From NCBI RefSeq assembly GCF_001424025.1, contig NZ_LMPZ01000005.1:1-64000 (forward strand): a DNA stretch of 64,000 nt, read 5' to 3'. Source of the DNA: Brevundimonas sp. Leaf363 (lineage in GTDB: Bacteria; Pseudomonadota; Alphaproteobacteria; Caulobacterales; Caulobacteraceae). The translations under genes were made by a program, and so were the position numbers. The notes beneath the pieces are model-generated. The model saw only the letters and a program-made list of their open reading frames with translations, was not told where the DNA came from and made no database searches. Shown in pieces: positions 9,823-20,685 of the stretch (position 1 is its first letter; every line of letters starts with the position of its first letter).

Positions 9823-10434
9823 ATGGACAAGATCGATTTTCGCAAGACGCTCAAGACCCTCTATGCCCCCGGCGCCGTGTTCCAGCAGATCGACGTGCCG
9901 CCGCTGACCTACGTCATGGTCGACGGCGCGGGCGACCCCAACACCACCCCCGCCTACCGTCGGGCGGTCGAGGCGCTGTACGGCGTCAGCTACGGCCTCA
10001 AGTTCGCGGTCAAGGCGGCGCTGGGCCGGGACTATGTCGTGCCGCCGCTGGAGGGGCTGTGGACCGCCGACGATCCCGCCGCCTTCGTGCGCCGCGACAA
10101 GGCGGCGTGGCGCTGGACCATGATGATCCTGGCGCCGGATTTCGCTCCGCGCGACCTGTTTGACCAGGCGGTGCTCAAGGCTCGCTCCAAACAGGGCGAC
10201 CTGCCGGACAGCCTGCGCCTCGAAACCTATGACGAGGGCGCGTCGCTGCAGATCCTGCACACCGGCCCCTATGACGACGAAGGGCCGGTGCTACGGCGCC
10301 TGCACGAGATCGAGATGCCCGCCCGCGGCCTGACCTTCAACGGCCCCCACCACGAGATCTACCTCAGCGATCCTCGTCGAACCGAGGCGGCCAGGCTGAA
10401 GACCATCCTCCGCCAGCCGGTGCGCCCGCTCTAG
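9823..10434 (+). CDS. GyrI-like small-molecule-binding domain protein
   Basis: 203 aa, ATG 9823. The fold is suggested by PPLTYVMVDGAGDPNT at the N-terminus and by LQILHTGPYDDEGPVLRRLHEI and HHEIYLSDPRRT near the C-terminus, matching the stand-alone GyrI/SOUL-like (AraC effector-binding) family. No DNA-binding domain is attached. Probably a cytosolic protein that binds a hydrophobic or cationic ligand. Its TAG overlaps the TAG of the convergent mnmC in a CTAG palindrome. Confidence 0.85.
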   Translation: MDKIDFRKTLKTLYAPGAVFQQIDVPPLTYVMVDGAGDPNTTPAYRRAVEALYGVSYGLKFAVKAALGRDYVVPPLEGLWTADDPAAFVRRDKAAWRWTMMILAPDFAPRDLFDQAVLKARSKQGDLPDSLRLETYDEGASLQILHTGPYDDEGPVLRRLHEIEMPARGLTFNGPHHEIYLSDPRRTEAARLKTILRQPVRPL

Positions 10435-12203
10435 AGCCGCTCCGGCCCGACCACCGCCGCCAGCCGCTTCGGCAGCGGCGACGGCGCGCCCATCACCAAG
10501 GCCGCCACGTGCTCGCCCAGCAGCGGCGCCAGCGCGAACCCGCGTGATCCCAGTCCGCTCAGCACGAACAGGCCCGCCCGTCCCGACACGGCTCCGGCGA
10601 TGGGCGATCGGTCGCGTGTGGTGGCCCTGACGGCGGCCCGGCTCGTGGTCGCCCGATCCAGCGCCCGATCCAGCGTCTGCGCCAGGCCCGGCAGGCGTGC
10701 GGCCAGGGTCTGGCGGTTGCGCGCGGCGCTGTCGTCGTCCGGCGCCGCATCCGTCCGCTCGCGGTCGTGCGTGGCGCCGAACAGCACGCCGCCGTCTCCC
10801 GGCGCGACGTAGCCGCCCCAGGCCGTCGCCGGTCCGGTCTCGCCCTCGATCCATTCCGCCTGTCCGCGTACGGGCTTCAGGCCGAAGCCTGGCGCCAGCG
10901 CCTCGGTTCCCCAGCCGCCCGCGATCACCACGGCATCGGTCTCCAGCGTCTCGCCGGCCGTCCCGACCAGCCGCCAGCTGGCCTCCAGCGGCTCGAGCCT
11001 CGCCACCCGCATCGGCGCGCACTGCACACCCTCCAGCCAGGCGTCCAGGATCGCGCGCGGCCGCACCGCTCGCGCGCCCGCCATCATCAGCCCGCCCGCC
11101 TCGACCGGCTCGTCCAGCCGCGCCGACGCCTCTCCCGCGCCCACGACCCGCATCGCCTCATCCGGCCAGATCGCCTGGGCCGCCACCTTGGCGAAGCGCG
11201 CCGCATCCCGGTCGGCGCTCGCCAGTTGCAACACGCCGCGCGCCGTCACCGCGCCGGGAATGGCGTCGTACAGGGTCGCCGCCCGGTCCAGCGCCTGGGC
11301 CGACAGGCCTGCGATCGCTACGTCGCCCGCATCCAGCCGTGGGGTCACCAGGGCGGCCGCGAACCCCGATCCGCCGGCGCCGACCGCCTCGGCCTCGACC
11401 AGCACCGGCCGGGCCCCCAGCGCCCTCAGCCCCCGCACTGCGCTGGCCCCCGCGATCCCTGCCCCGATGACCGCCACGCGCGGCCGGGCCTGGGCGGCCG
11501 CTGCGCCTGTCCGCCACGCCTCCAGCCGCTCGCGCTTGCGCCCGTGTCCCGGCCGCTTCGCCACCTCGAACCCGCGCGCCGCCAGGCCGCGTCGCACAGC
11601 CCCCGCGACGGTGAAGGTGGCCAGCCGTGCGTCCGGCGCCGAGCGCGCCGCCACGCCGTCCAGCACCTCGTCCGACCACATCCCCGGGTTCAGGCTGGGC
11701 GAAAAACCGTCCAGGAACCAGGCATCGGCCCGCCCTGACCACTGGTCCAGCGCCCAGGCCGCATCGCCGATCGCCAGGTCGATGGTCGCGCCGAACGCCG
11801 GCAGGTCGATCCGGTGGAACCCCGGCGCGCCCGCCGGCCAGCGCGCCAGCAAGGGGCCTGTCACGGTCGCCAGCTCCGGCCAAGCCGCCAGCGCCCGTCC
11901 CGCGTCCTCGGCCGACAGCGGATGCGCCTCGATGGTGAAGACGCTCAGCCGCGCCCCCGGCGTTCGCGCCTCGTCCCACAGCGCCAGCAGGGCGGCGATG
12001 TTCAGCCCCGTCCCGAACCCCAGCTCGCCCACCACGAACCGGTCCCGCCCGACCCATGCCTCCGGCAGGCCGCATCCGGCCAGGAACACCGCCCGGCTCT
12101 CGGCCAGCCCGTCGTCGGCCGAGAAATAGACGTCGCCGAACACGGACGAGCGGGGTCCCTGCTCGGTCCAGGTCAGGTCTGCGGGGGGCGCCGTATCGCT
12201 CAT
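10431..12203 (-). CDS. mnmC: bifunctional tRNA mnm5s2U biosynthesis protein MnmC
   Basis: 590 aa. The N-terminal half is a SAM methyltransferase (VGELGFGTGLNIAALL near residue 60; WFLDGFSPSLNPGMWSDE near residue 165). The C-terminal half is a DAAO-type FAD oxidoreductase (VAVIGAGIAGASAVRGL near residue 245; GLFVLSGLGSRGFALAPLLGE near the end). The oxidoreductase removes carboxymethyl from cmnm5(s2)U34 and the methylase then methylates nm5(s2)U34 of tRNAs. The domain order equals the E. coli fusion. ATG 12203 lies right after RBS-like purines. Confidence 0.94.
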   Translation of the reverse strand: MSDTAPPADLTWTEQGPRSSVFGDVYFSADDGLAESRAVFLAGCGLPEAWVGRDRFVVGELGFGTGLNIAALLALWDEARTPGARLSVFTIEAHPLSAEDAGRALAAWPELATVTGPLLARWPAGAPGFHRIDLPAFGATIDLAIGDAAWALDQWSGRADAWFLDGFSPSLNPGMWSDEVLDGVAARSAPDARLATFTVAGAVRRGLAARGFEVAKRPGHGRKRERLEAWRTGAAAAQARPRVAVIGAGIAGASAVRGLRALGARPVLVEAEAVGAGGSGFAAALVTPRLDAGDVAIAGLSAQALDRAATLYDAIPGAVTARGVLQLASADRDAARFAKVAAQAIWPDEAMRVVGAGEASARLDEPVEAGGLMMAGARAVRPRAILDAWLEGVQCAPMRVARLEPLEASWRLVGTAGETLETDAVVIAGGWGTEALAPGFGLKPVRGQAEWIEGETGPATAWGGYVAPGDGGVLFGATHDRERTDAAPDDDSAARNRQTLAARLPGLAQTLDRALDRATTSRAAVRATTRDRSPIAGAVSGRAGLFVLSGLGSRGFALAPLLGEHVAALVMGAPSPLPKRLAAVVGPERL

Positions 12204-12231
12204 CCCCGCGCCCTAGCATGCACGCACGAAA

Positions 12232-12259
12232 AAGGGGCCGCTCGATCGGACGGCCCCTT
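12232..12259 (-). terminator. rho-independent terminator
   Basis: A perfect 9-bp stem (12232-12240 with 12251-12259). On the minus strand it is followed by TTTTTCG, so it ends the lipoprotein transcript coming from 12588. Confidence 0.75.
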
Positions 12260-12282
12260 CCTGGTTCAAGGCGGCGGCGCGC

Positions 12283-12588
12283 TTAGTGAGCGGGCGCCGG
12301 AGCCGGCGTCGTGGCCGGGGCCATGGCGCCGCCGGCGGCCGGGGCCGGAGCCATCGCGCCGTCGGCCGCGGGGGCCATGGCGGCGGCGTTGGCGGCCTGG
12401 GCGGCTTCACCCGCGGCGGCGGCGGCGTCGGTCGCGGCGGCGTCGGCCGTGGCTGCGGCGTCAGCGGCGGTGTCGGCGGCGGCGGCCGAATCGGCGGCGG
12501 CGTCCGCGGCCTTGTCTTCGGCGGCGGGCTGGCAGGCGGCCAGGGCCAGAGCGGCGGCGCCGGCGACGAACAGAGCAGTCATACGCAT
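12283..12588 (-). CDS. Ala-rich small lipoprotein
   Basis: 101 aa from ATG 12588 (MRMTALFVAGAAALALAACQ), a lipoprotein signal with Cys at about residue 19. The rest is low-complexity Ala/Asp/Thr with DGAMAP and PAPA motifs. A longer in-frame extension to 12663 lacks a signal and is unlikely. Function unknown. It resembles the next gene upstream in composition, suggesting a duplicated lipoprotein pair. Confidence 0.7.
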   Translation of the reverse strand: MRMTALFVAGAAALALAACQPAAEDKAADAAADSAAAADTAADAAATADAAATDAAAAAGEAAQAANAAAMAPAADGAMAPAPAAGGAMAPATTPAPAPAH

Positions 12589-12700
12589 GATGCTTCCTTC
12601 CCTATTGGGTTGGGGGCGAAGCGCCCCGCCCATGAGATAACGAGCCCGTGAGACGAACCGCAAGGGCCAATCTCACGGACCCGTGATCGCAAGCCAGACG

Positions 12701-12727
12701 CCGGGCGCGGCGCGTCGTCGCGCCCGG
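12701..12727 (-). terminator. GC-rich hairpin after lipoprotein gene
   Basis: A 9-bp perfect stem (12701-12709 with 12719-12727) 7 nt beyond the stop codon of the upstream lipoprotein gene. There is no T-run, so termination is uncertain. Confidence 0.4.
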
Positions 12728-12733
12728 TCGGGA

Positions 12734-13135
12734 TCAGTTCTGGCGCGTCGGGACGGTGGTGCCGGTCGAATCGGCCGGGATGGTCGGACGCGGGCCGCGC
12801 TGGGCCTGGGCCGCCTCGCCGATGTTGGCGCCGGAGGTGGTGCCGCCGGCCTGCATGGCGCCGGGCTGTTCGACCGACATCGGCGACATCGACTGCGGGG
12901 CCGGAGCCATGGCGCCGGACGCGCCGCCCGAGCCGCTGGTTCCGCCGTTCATCGCGCCGCCGCTCATGGCGCCGTCGCTGGGGGCCATCGCGCCGTCGCT
13001 GGCCGGGGCCATGGCCGAGGCGTCGGTCGCGGCGTCGCCCGCGGCCATGGTCTCGTCGGTCTTCTCGGCCGGCTTGTTACAGGCGGCCAGCGTCAGGGCG
13101 GCGATGCCGGCGGCGACGATCAGTTGGGTTTTCAT
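12734..13135 (-). CDS. Met/Gly/Ala-rich small lipoprotein
   Basis: 133 aa, ATG 13135. [21 protein letters not shown] is a lipoprotein signal with lipobox LAAC. The mature region is low complexity with repeated SDGAM/GGAM/SGAMAP units, then a more ordered tail (GEAAQAQRGPRPTIPAD). Function unknown; shares the GAMAP motif with its downstream neighbour. Confidence 0.72.
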   Translation of the reverse strand: MKTQLIVAAGIAALTLAACNKPAEKTDETMAAGDAATDASAMAPASDGAMAPSDGAMSGGAMNGGTSGSGGASGAMAPAPQSMSPMSVEQPGAMQAGGTTSGANIGEAAQAQRGPRPTIPADSTGTTVPTRQN

Positions 13136-13258
13136 GGGAATCCTCCGTCAAGCGATCGCCTGGCCGGAAGCGGCCTGCCGTCATCGGCTCGCGCGATCGT
13201 GATGTTGAGGTTAACCCCTCGATCCCTCGGGTGTTCCCGGCCGGATACCGACGCTCGT

Positions 13259-14128
13259 CTAGGCGTCCATCGGCGCGGCCGACAGCGCCTCTTCCATTTC
13301 GGCGAAGCTGGGCTGAGCCGCCGAGGGGATGTCGCCCCGGCCGATCTCGACCGAAATCTGCGCCGCATTGCCGTGCAGGTGCGCGACCAGCACCGACTGG
13401 ATGATCTTGTAGTAGCAGGCTTCCTCGTCGACGATGGCCTTCAGGCGCGCCGCCATCGGACCGACCAGGCCGTAGGCCAGGAACACGCCCATGAAGGTGC
13501 CGACCAGGGCGCCGCCGATCATGGTGCCCAGCACCTCCGGCGGCTCGGTGATCGAGCCCATGGTCTTGATGACGCCCAGCACTGCCGCGACGATGCCCAG
13601 CGCCGGCAGGGCGTCGGCCAGGTTCTGAAGCGCGTGCGCCGCCTCGGCATGCTCGTGGTGGTGCTTCTCCAGCTGCTTTTCCATGACGTCCTCGATCTGG
13701 TGAGGATCTTCCAGGTTCATGGTCATCATCCGCAGGGTGTCGCAGATGAAGTCGGTGGCGAAGTGGTCCTTCAGCACCTTGGGGTACTTCTGGAAAATGG
13801 TGCTCTCGGCCGGCTTTTCGATGTGGCTTTCCAGGGCGATCACGCCCTTGGACTTCATCGTCTTGGTCAGCTGGAACAGCAGGCTCAGCAGGTCGCGGTA
13901 ATCCTGCTTCTTCCACTTCGGCCCGGCGAACGCCTTGCCCAGGCCGGCCAGAGACCCCTTGATGACGGTGATCGAGTTGGAGATCAGGAACGCCGCGATG
14001 CCCGCGCCGCCGATGGCCATCAGCTCGTGCGGCGCGGCGTGCATGATGACTTCGAACTTCCCGCCCGAAATGGCGTAGCTGCCGAACACCAGGCCGAACA
14101 GCAGCACAATGCCGATAATCTGGAACAT
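13259..14128 (-). CDS. motA: flagellar motor stator protein MotA
   Basis: 289 aa, ATG 14128. Four membrane segments are visible: IIGIVLLFGLVFGSYAI at the N-terminus, a second near residue 35, then LPALGIVAAVLGVIKTMG (about 170-190) and IGGALVGTFMGVFLAYGLVGP (about 200-220). The cytoplasmic loop between the pairs is typical, and LGVIKTMG and EPPEVLGTMIG match the proton-channel MotA family. It forms the H+-conducting stator with MotB, whose gene is not adjacent here. Length is normal for alphaproteobacterial MotA. Confidence 0.93.
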   Translation of the reverse strand: MFQIIGIVLLFGLVFGSYAISGGKFEVIMHAAPHELMAIGGAGIAAFLISNSITVIKGSLAGLGKAFAGPKWKKQDYRDLLSLLFQLTKTMKSKGVIALESHIEKPAESTIFQKYPKVLKDHFATDFICDTLRMMTMNLEDPHQIEDVMEKQLEKHHHEHAEAAHALQNLADALPALGIVAAVLGVIKTMGSITEPPEVLGTMIGGALVGTFMGVFLAYGLVGPMAARLKAIVDEEACYYKIIQSVLVAHLHGNAAQISVEIGRGDIPSAAQPSFAEMEEALSAAPMDA

Positions 14129-14234
14129 GAGCGGGGGGCGGTCCTGGCGACGAAGAAGCGCCGACAGGGTGAGCGTTAACCGTTAAGGCCGGGTTAGGGC
14201 TGATCCCCGGCATCATCCCCTATGGAGCGGCTCG

Positions 14235-15305
14235 TCAGTCCAGCGGCTGCGGGCGCGTGACGATGGGGCCGTCGGGGTCCGACTGCTGAGGCCGAGCGGC
14301 CGTCGGCGGGGGCGTGACCACGACGACAGGCGGCGGTGTTTCGGCCGCCGGCTCCGGCGTGGGCGCCGTGGCCTGCGGCGACGGCTGCGGCGTGGTCGGT
14401 ACGGACGTGGTCGGTATGGCCGGGCGAAGCGCGGCGGCGGGCTGGGTCGGGGCCGGCGTGGCGGGCGCGACCGTCGCGGGCGGCGCGGCGTCCAGCGTCT
14501 CCAGCGGCGTGGCTTCGCCAGGCGCCGGGGCCGGAAGAGCCGGAACGACGGCGGTGATCGGCGGCTGGGGCTGCACCGGCGGCGGGGGCGCGGGTCGGTT
14601 GTCCAGCATCCACCAGGCCCCGGCGACGGCGGCGGCGAGCACCGCCAGCGAGCCCCCCAGGATCCAGGGCATGCGGCTGGGCCTGCGGGCGGCCGGGCGC
14701 GCCGCGACGACATGGACGTCGTTCAGCACCACGTCTTCGACCCGCTCAGGCCGGGTCGTGGCTTCGATCGGTTCGGCGTGGGCCAGGGGCGCGATCGGCG
14801 CGGGCGCACCGGCCTCCACCAGCGGCGCGGCCGTGGCGGCGGCGTCGGCGGCGGGCTCCAGAGGGGGCGCGGCCCGGGTTTCAGGCTCGGCCTGCGGCAG
14901 GGGGCGGACGGACAGATCGGCCGGGGACGAGATGGGCGGCAGGGGCGCGGCGGCCGCTGCGGGGGCCTGACCGGTGGTCCGGGCGGCCGCCGGCGTGGGC
15001 GCTGGCCGCGGCGCCAGATCCAGCGCCGGGATCGGCCGCGTCGCCTGCGGGATCAGCGAGCCGCCCAGGATGTTGACGCCGGGTCGCGGCATCGGACGCG
15101 GCGCGCGCTGGGGCGCCAACGACGGCTGGGCCTGGAATTGGCTGAAGGCCTGGCGCTGCTGCACCGCCGGGCCGGGCGGGGTCGCCGGCGCGGCCTCGGG
15201 TGCCGATCCGGCCACGCGGAAGGTGGCCTGGGGCATGCGGCCCCACTGGATCGGCTTGCGCTCGAACGGCGCGGCAGGCGGCTTGGGTTTGTCGGCGTCG
15301 GACAT
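14235..15305 (-). CDS. Pro/Ala-rich single-pass membrane protein
   Basis: 356 aa, ATG 15305. A cytoplasmic Pro/Ala-rich stretch of about 215 residues is followed by one transmembrane segment (MPWILGGSLAVLAAAVAGAWW). A second Pro/Thr-rich region on the other side of the membrane follows. No known domain was seen. The layout suggests a disordered tether in the cell envelope. A second protein of similar design lies at 19229-19825. Confidence 0.6.
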   Translation of the reverse strand: MSDADKPKPPAAPFERKPIQWGRMPQATFRVAGSAPEAAPATPPGPAVQQRQAFSQFQAQPSLAPQRAPRPMPRPGVNILGGSLIPQATRPIPALDLAPRPAPTPAAARTTGQAPAAAAAPLPPISSPADLSVRPLPQAEPETRAAPPLEPAADAAATAAPLVEAGAPAPIAPLAHAEPIEATTRPERVEDVVLNDVHVVAARPAARRPSRMPWILGGSLAVLAAAVAGAWWMLDNRPAPPPPVQPQPPITAVVPALPAPAPGEATPLETLDAAPPATVAPATPAPTQPAAALRPAIPTTSVPTTPQPSPQATAPTPEPAAETPPPVVVVTPPPTAARPQQSDPDGPIVTRPQPLD

Positions 15306-15378
15306 CAGGGCTCCAGCGGATAAGGTCCGCTTGTCGTTCCAATACGGCGATCTGGGGGCGCCGCCGGTCGGATGCGGC

Positions 15379-16152
15379 CTAGGCCTTCAGACGATAGCCC
15401 GTCTTGAACATCCATCCGACGACCGCCAGGCAGATGAAGAAGAAGCAGGCTGTCGCCAGGAGGCTGTAGCCCACGCCCACGTCCGACGTGCCGTAGAAGG
15501 CCCAGCGGAAGCCCGAGATCAGATAGACCACCGGGTTGAACAGGGCGATCGTGTCCCAGGGACGGGGCAGCATGTCGATCGAATAGAAGGACCCGCCCAA
15601 AAAGGTCAGCGGCGTGACCACCAGCATGGGGATCATCTGCAGCTGCTCGAAGCCGTTGGCCCAGACGCCGATGATGAAGCCGAACAGGCTGAACGTCACC
15701 GAGATCAGCACCAGGAACGCCATCATCCACACCGGGTGCAGGATCTGCAGCGGCACGAACAAAGCGGCGGTGGCCAGGATGATCAGCCCCAGCACGGCCG
15801 ACTTGGTGGCCGCCGCGCCGACATAGGCCAGCACGATCTCAAGCGAGGAGACCGGCGCGGACAGGATCTCGTAGATCGTGCCTGTGAACTTGGGGAAGTA
15901 GATGCCGAAACTGGCGTTGAAGATCGACTGGGTGAACAGGCTCAGCATGATCAGGCCCGGCACGATGAAGGCGCCGTAAGGCACGCCGTCGATCTCGTTC
16001 ATGTGGCCGCCGATGGCAGAGCCGAAGACCACGAAATACAGTGCCGTGGTGATGACCGGCGTCACGATGGATTGCCAGACGGTGCGCAGCGCGCGCGCCA
16101 TCTCGAAGCGATAGATGGCCCAGACGCCATAGCCGTTGAAACTAACGCCCAT
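15379..16152 (-). CDS. ABC-2 type transporter permease
   Basis: 257 aa with about six membrane segments ([82 protein letters not shown], a final segment at the C-terminus). [13 protein letters not shown] is the usual ABC-2 signature (YadH/NodJ-like). It begins 2 nt after the ATPase stop codon, so the two genes form an exporter operon. Substrate unknown. Confidence 0.9.
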   Translation of the reverse strand: MGVSFNGYGVWAIYRFEMARALRTVWQSIVTPVITTALYFVVFGSAIGGHMNEIDGVPYGAFIVPGLIMLSLFTQSIFNASFGIYFPKFTGTIYEILSAPVSSLEIVLAYVGAAATKSAVLGLIILATAALFVPLQILHPVWMMAFLVLISVTFSLFGFIIGVWANGFEQLQMIPMLVVTPLTFLGGSFYSIDMLPRPWDTIALFNPVVYLISGFRWAFYGTSDVGVGYSLLATACFFFICLAVVGWMFKTGYRLKA

Positions 16153-16154
16153 CC

Positions 16155-17087
<933 letters not shown>

Positions 17088-17238
17088 CCGCGTCCCCCGC
17101 GCCGCCACCGCCCCGAGCGGGCCGCGCGACGAACGCAGATAGGCGGAGCGAGCCCCGGTCTCAAGGCGCGATCGCGTCCCGCCACGGAACCGCGCCGTAT
17201 CTCGAGGCTTAGGCTGACCGAAGCGAAAGACCGGACTC

Positions 17239-17787
17239 ATGAAAATCGTCGCCCCCATCGCTATCGCCCTGGCGGCGATGAGCTTGAGCGCCTGCGTCAC
17301 CGCCCCCTCGCCGTCCGAGTACCGAGCGCCCCAGCCCGCCAAGGCGGTCGAGATTTCCCGCCTCTGGTCCGGCCGCTGGCATGAGATCGCCCGCCTGCCG
17401 GATCGTCTGACCGACGGCTGCGTCGCCGGCGCCTCCATCTACACGCCGGTCGATGCGACGCGCATCGACGTGCGCGACACCTGTCAGGAAGGCACGCCCA
17501 CCGGCAAGGAAAAGGCCATCGGCGGGCGCGGCGAAATCCTCGATCCGGGCACGAACGCCAAGCTGCGGGTCAAGTATCTGGGCGGGCTGATCACCTGGGA
17601 CTACTGGATCCTGGACCGGGCCGACGACTACAGCTGGTTCATCTCGGCCGACCCGACGATGGAGCGGCTGTTCATCTATACGCGTGAGCTGCCCAGCGCT
17701 GCACAGGTGACGCGCCTGACCGAGCGGGCGCGGGCCCTGGGCTATGACGTGTCGCGTCTGGAATACCCCGAGCAACCCACTCAGTGA
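17239..17787 (+). CDS. lipocalin-family lipoprotein (Blc-like)
   Basis: 182 aa. [20 protein letters not shown] is a lipoprotein signal with lipobox LSAC. The lipocalin motif appears as [15 protein letters not shown] near residue 45 (G-x-W), with [26 protein letters not shown] as the later strands. Blc-type bacterial lipocalins bind fatty acids or lysophospholipids at the outer membrane. The next gene follows within 10 nt and is another lipoprotein. Confidence 0.88.
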   Translation: MKIVAPIAIALAAMSLSACVTAPSPSEYRAPQPAKAVEISRLWSGRWHEIARLPDRLTDGCVAGASIYTPVDATRIDVRDTCQEGTPTGKEKAIGGRGEILDPGTNAKLRVKYLGGLITWDYWILDRADDYSWFISADPTMERLFIYTRELPSAAQVTRLTERARALGYDVSRLEYPEQPTQ

Positions 17788-17795
17788 GGACGGCC

Positions 17796-19124
17796 ATGCG
17801 CCCCCAACTTCTGCTGGCCGCCTGCGGCGCGGCCCTGACCCTGGCCGCGTGCGGGGGTGAATCCGCCTTGCCGCCCACAGCGGGCTTTGGTCCCAATCCC
17901 ACCCTTCCGGCGCCCAGCCGGGCGCTGTTCCCGACCGTGAAGGTCGCCGATGCGGTGGGCTGGCCTGCCGGCGAGACGCCCACGGCGGCCCCCGGCTACC
18001 GTGTTCAGGCCTTCGCCGTGGGGCTGGAGCACCCGCGCTGGCTCTATCGCCTGCCGAACGGCGACATTCTGGTCGCCGAGAGCAACGCCCCGCCCAAGCC
18101 CGAGAACGCCCCGGCGCCGGATCGCGGCGTGTTCGACAAGGTCAAGGGCTGGGTCCAGGGCCTGGTCATGAAGAAGGCGGGCGCGGGCGTCGAAAGCCCC
18201 AATCGCATCATCCTGCTGCGCGACGCGGACGGCGACGGCGTGGCGGAGGTGAAGACCGACTTTCTGACCGGCCTGAAGTCGCCCTTCGGCATGGCGCTGG
18301 TGGGCGACCGCCTGTTCGTCGCCAACGCCGACGCCCTCGTCGCCTTCCCCTATCGTACGGGCGAAACCCGCATCGCCGCGCCGGCGGTGAAGGTGGCGGA
18401 CCTGCCCGGCGGGCTGAACCACCACTGGACCAAGAGCCTGGTCGCCAGCTCGGACGGTTCGCGCCTTTATGTCGGCGTCGGATCCAACTCCAACATCGGC
18501 GAGAACGGCCTGGAGATCGAAGGCGACCGCGCCCGCATCCTAGAGATCGACCCGGCAACCGGCGCCACGCGCCCCTATGCGACCGGCCTGCGCAATCCGG
18601 TCGGCCTGGCCTGGAACCCCGAAGACGGGCGTCTGTGGGTCTCGGTCAACGAGCGGGACGAGCTGGGGAACGACCTGGTGCCCGACTACATGACCTCGGT
18701 GACGCCCGGCGGCTTCTACGGCTGGCCGTGGAGCTACTATGGCCAGACCGTCGACACGCGCGTGACGCCCGCCAATCCCGACATGGTCGCGCGGGCGCTC
18801 AAGCCCGATTACGCCCTGGGCGCCCACACGGCGTCCCTTGGCCTGACCTTCTACGACGGGACCCTGATCCCCGGCCTGCGCAACGCCGCCATCGTCGGCC
18901 AGCACGGTTCCTGGAACCGCAAGCCGTTCAACGGCTACCGCGTCATCGCCGTGCCCTTCGCCGGCGGGCGCCCGAACGGCATGCCGGTGGACCTGCTGAC
19001 CGGCTTCGTCGGCGCGGACGGCAAGGCGCGTGGACGGCCCGTGGGCGTCCAGCTCGACCGCCTCGGCGCCGTGCTGGTGGCGGACGACGTCGGCAATGCG
19101 GTCTGGCGCGTCGTTCCGGCCTGA
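17796..19124 (+). CDS. PQQ-dependent sugar dehydrogenase-like lipoprotein (sorbosone dehydrogenase family)
   Basis: 442 aa from ATG 17796; a GTG 12 nt upstream is a less likely start. The signal peptide ends in lipobox LAAC. The beta-propeller signatures are [55 protein letters not shown] and [18 protein letters not shown], matching the glucose/sorbosone dehydrogenase family. It would oxidise an aldose or similar substrate in the periplasm with PQQ. No PQQ biosynthesis genes are in the window. Confidence 0.88.
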   Translation: MRPQLLLAACGAALTLAACGGESALPPTAGFGPNPTLPAPSRALFPTVKVADAVGWPAGETPTAAPGYRVQAFAVGLEHPRWLYRLPNGDILVAESNAPPKPENAPAPDRGVFDKVKGWVQGLVMKKAGAGVESPNRIILLRDADGDGVAEVKTDFLTGLKSPFGMALVGDRLFVANADALVAFPYRTGETRIAAPAVKVADLPGGLNHHWTKSLVASSDGSRLYVGVGSNSNIGENGLEIEGDRARILEIDPATGATRPYATGLRNPVGLAWNPEDGRLWVSVNERDELGNDLVPDYMTSVTPGGFYGWPWSYYGQTVDTRVTPANPDMVARALKPDYALGAHTASLGLTFYDGTLIPGLRNAAIVGQHGSWNRKPFNGYRVIAVPFAGGRPNGMPVDLLTGFVGADGKARGRPVGVQLDRLGAVLVADDVGNAVWRVVPA

Positions 19125-19180
19125 CGGCTGTCGAGGGCATTCGTCCCCCTCTCTCTAGGAGAGGGATCGCGCAACGAAAA

Positions 19181-19206
19181 AGGCCCCGGGATCGCTCCCG
19201 GGGCCT
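19181..19206. terminator. bidirectional rho-independent terminator
   Basis: Perfect 11-bp stem (19181-19191 with 19196-19206) and a 4-nt loop, preceded by an A-run and followed by TGTTTTA. It serves the converging genes on both strands. Confidence 0.85.
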
Positions 19207-19228
19207 CTGTTTTATCCGCTCTGTCCAA

Positions 19229-19825
19229 TCAGTTGACCGGAGCGATCACCACCGGCGCGGGGGCCGGGGCCGGCGTCACGACCACGCGTGGCGCGGGCGC
19301 CGCCGGAGCGGTCATGGTCGGCGACGGGGCCGGCGTCGACGGCGAGGCGTTATACGGTTGCGGGCCCGGCAGAGGCTCGGCGACCGGAGCGGGCGTCGAT
19401 GCCGCGCGCTGCGCCGGACGAGGCGCCGGGGCCGAACGCGGAGTGGTGCGGGCGACCGGGGCGGGCGCCGCGGCCGAGGCCGCCTCAACCGGCGTCATCG
19501 CCGTGGTCGCCATGGGCTCGGCGACCATCGGGGCCGGCATCGGCGCCGGGGCCGGCTGAACCGCCGCAGGCTCGGCCAGGGGCGCAGACGCCTCGCCGCC
19601 GTTCATCAGCATCAGGGCGCCGCCGCCGATCAGAAGCGCGCCGCCCAGCGGCGCCAGGATCATCCAGGTGCGGACGGGCTTGCTCCGCTTGGCGGTGCGG
19701 CGGGCGAAGGCCGGGGCGGCGACGTCGTCGCGGCGTACGTCGCCCTCGGCGACCGGCGTCTCGCGGAACGGGTCATAGCGGCCCGAGGCGGGGGTCTCAG
19801 CGAAAGGATCGTAGGTGACAGACAT
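19229..19825 (-). CDS. Pro/Ala-rich single-pass membrane protein
   Basis: 198 aa from ATG 19825 (MSVTYDPFAETP), with AGGAAAG just upstream. The N-terminus has two YDPFxETP repeats, then a basic stretch and one transmembrane segment (WMILAPLGGALLIGGGALMLM). A Pro/Ala/Thr-rich extracytoplasmic tail rich in PAPAP follows. No enzymatic domain was recognised. Its design resembles the protein at 14235-15305. Confidence 0.6.
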   Translation of the reverse strand: MSVTYDPFAETPASGRYDPFRETPVAEGDVRRDDVAAPAFARRTAKRSKPVRTWMILAPLGGALLIGGGALMLMNGGEASAPLAEPAAVQPAPAPMPAPMVAEPMATTAMTPVEAASAAAPAPVARTTPRSAPAPRPAQRAASTPAPVAEPLPGPQPYNASPSTPAPSPTMTAPAAPAPRVVVTPAPAPAPVVIAPVN

Positions 19826-19970
19826 AGACTTTCCTCCGTAACGAGGGTCTTGGAACCCGCCCCGGCACACCCGGTTCCGGATTCATCACCCCCGTCACGA
19901 AGAAACACCGATGCCGCCACAGGTGGGGCGGCGCGACCGAAAACAGGCCGTATTCGGACCGTTTGGCCGC

Positions 19971-20450
19971 CTAGAAGTTCGTCACTTCCGAGATCGACAG
20001 CACCGCCGGGCGGCTGTCGCCCGACTCATAGGTGCCGATCCAGATCTCGTACCGGCCCGGCACGGCGTTCAGCAGCACCAGCGGATTGGTCCCGTCGCCG
20101 CCGTCGTCGTCGCAGTACCATTCGCCGCCGGGCCCGTTGACGATCAGCGAGGTGTCGGCGTTAGCCATGACCGAGATCTTGATCGGCAGGCTGCCCTTGC
20201 CGTCCCAGTACAGGCGCACGTCCGGTGCCTCGGTCACATAGCCCTGGCACTCGCTGGACAGGTTCGACGCCGCATAGCCGCCGCCTGCGCGCAGCACCTG
20301 CAGATAGGGATCGGGCGTGAACCCGGCCGACAGATTGATTTCGCCGTAGTTGGGCGTGCCGTTGTAGTTCTGGGCCGCGGCCGGCGTGGCGGCGGCGGCC
20401 GTGACGGCTCCCAAGGCGAGGGCCAGGCCGGCCAGCGCTTGCATCTTCAT
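19971..20450 (-). CDS. exported beta-sandwich protein of unknown function
   Basis: 159 aa. MKMQALAGLALALGAVTAAAATPAAAQ is a Sec signal peptide (AAAQ end). The mature part has PDPYLQVLRAGGGYAAS, VRLYWDGKGSLPIKISV, NGPGGEWYCDDDGGDGTNPLV and RYEIWIGTYESG, which look like pre-peptidase C-terminal-type strands with an Asp-rich metal-binding loop. Periplasmic or secreted. Function unknown. Confidence 0.7.
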   Translation of the reverse strand: MKMQALAGLALALGAVTAAAATPAAAQNYNGTPNYGEINLSAGFTPDPYLQVLRAGGGYAASNLSSECQGYVTEAPDVRLYWDGKGSLPIKISVMANADTSLIVNGPGGEWYCDDDGGDGTNPLVLLNAVPGRYEIWIGTYESGDSRPAVLSISEVTNF

Positions 20451-20685
20451 CTGCTCATTCCCCCGAATGAACCGGCCCTCCGCCGGCGATCATCGTTCCG
20501 CGATGTTTAACGCCGCTGGCCGCCTCGCTTCAAGCACCCTCAAGCTTCCGTCGCGGCGCCGCGTCTCCAGGGCAACGGATGGCCCGATAAGCGGCGTTCG
20601 GGGTGCGCGGGGATTCGCCCGCCGGTTGACCCGGGCGGACCGCTTGTCCATCACGAGACACCAAGCTGAGAGGACGGACGACGAT

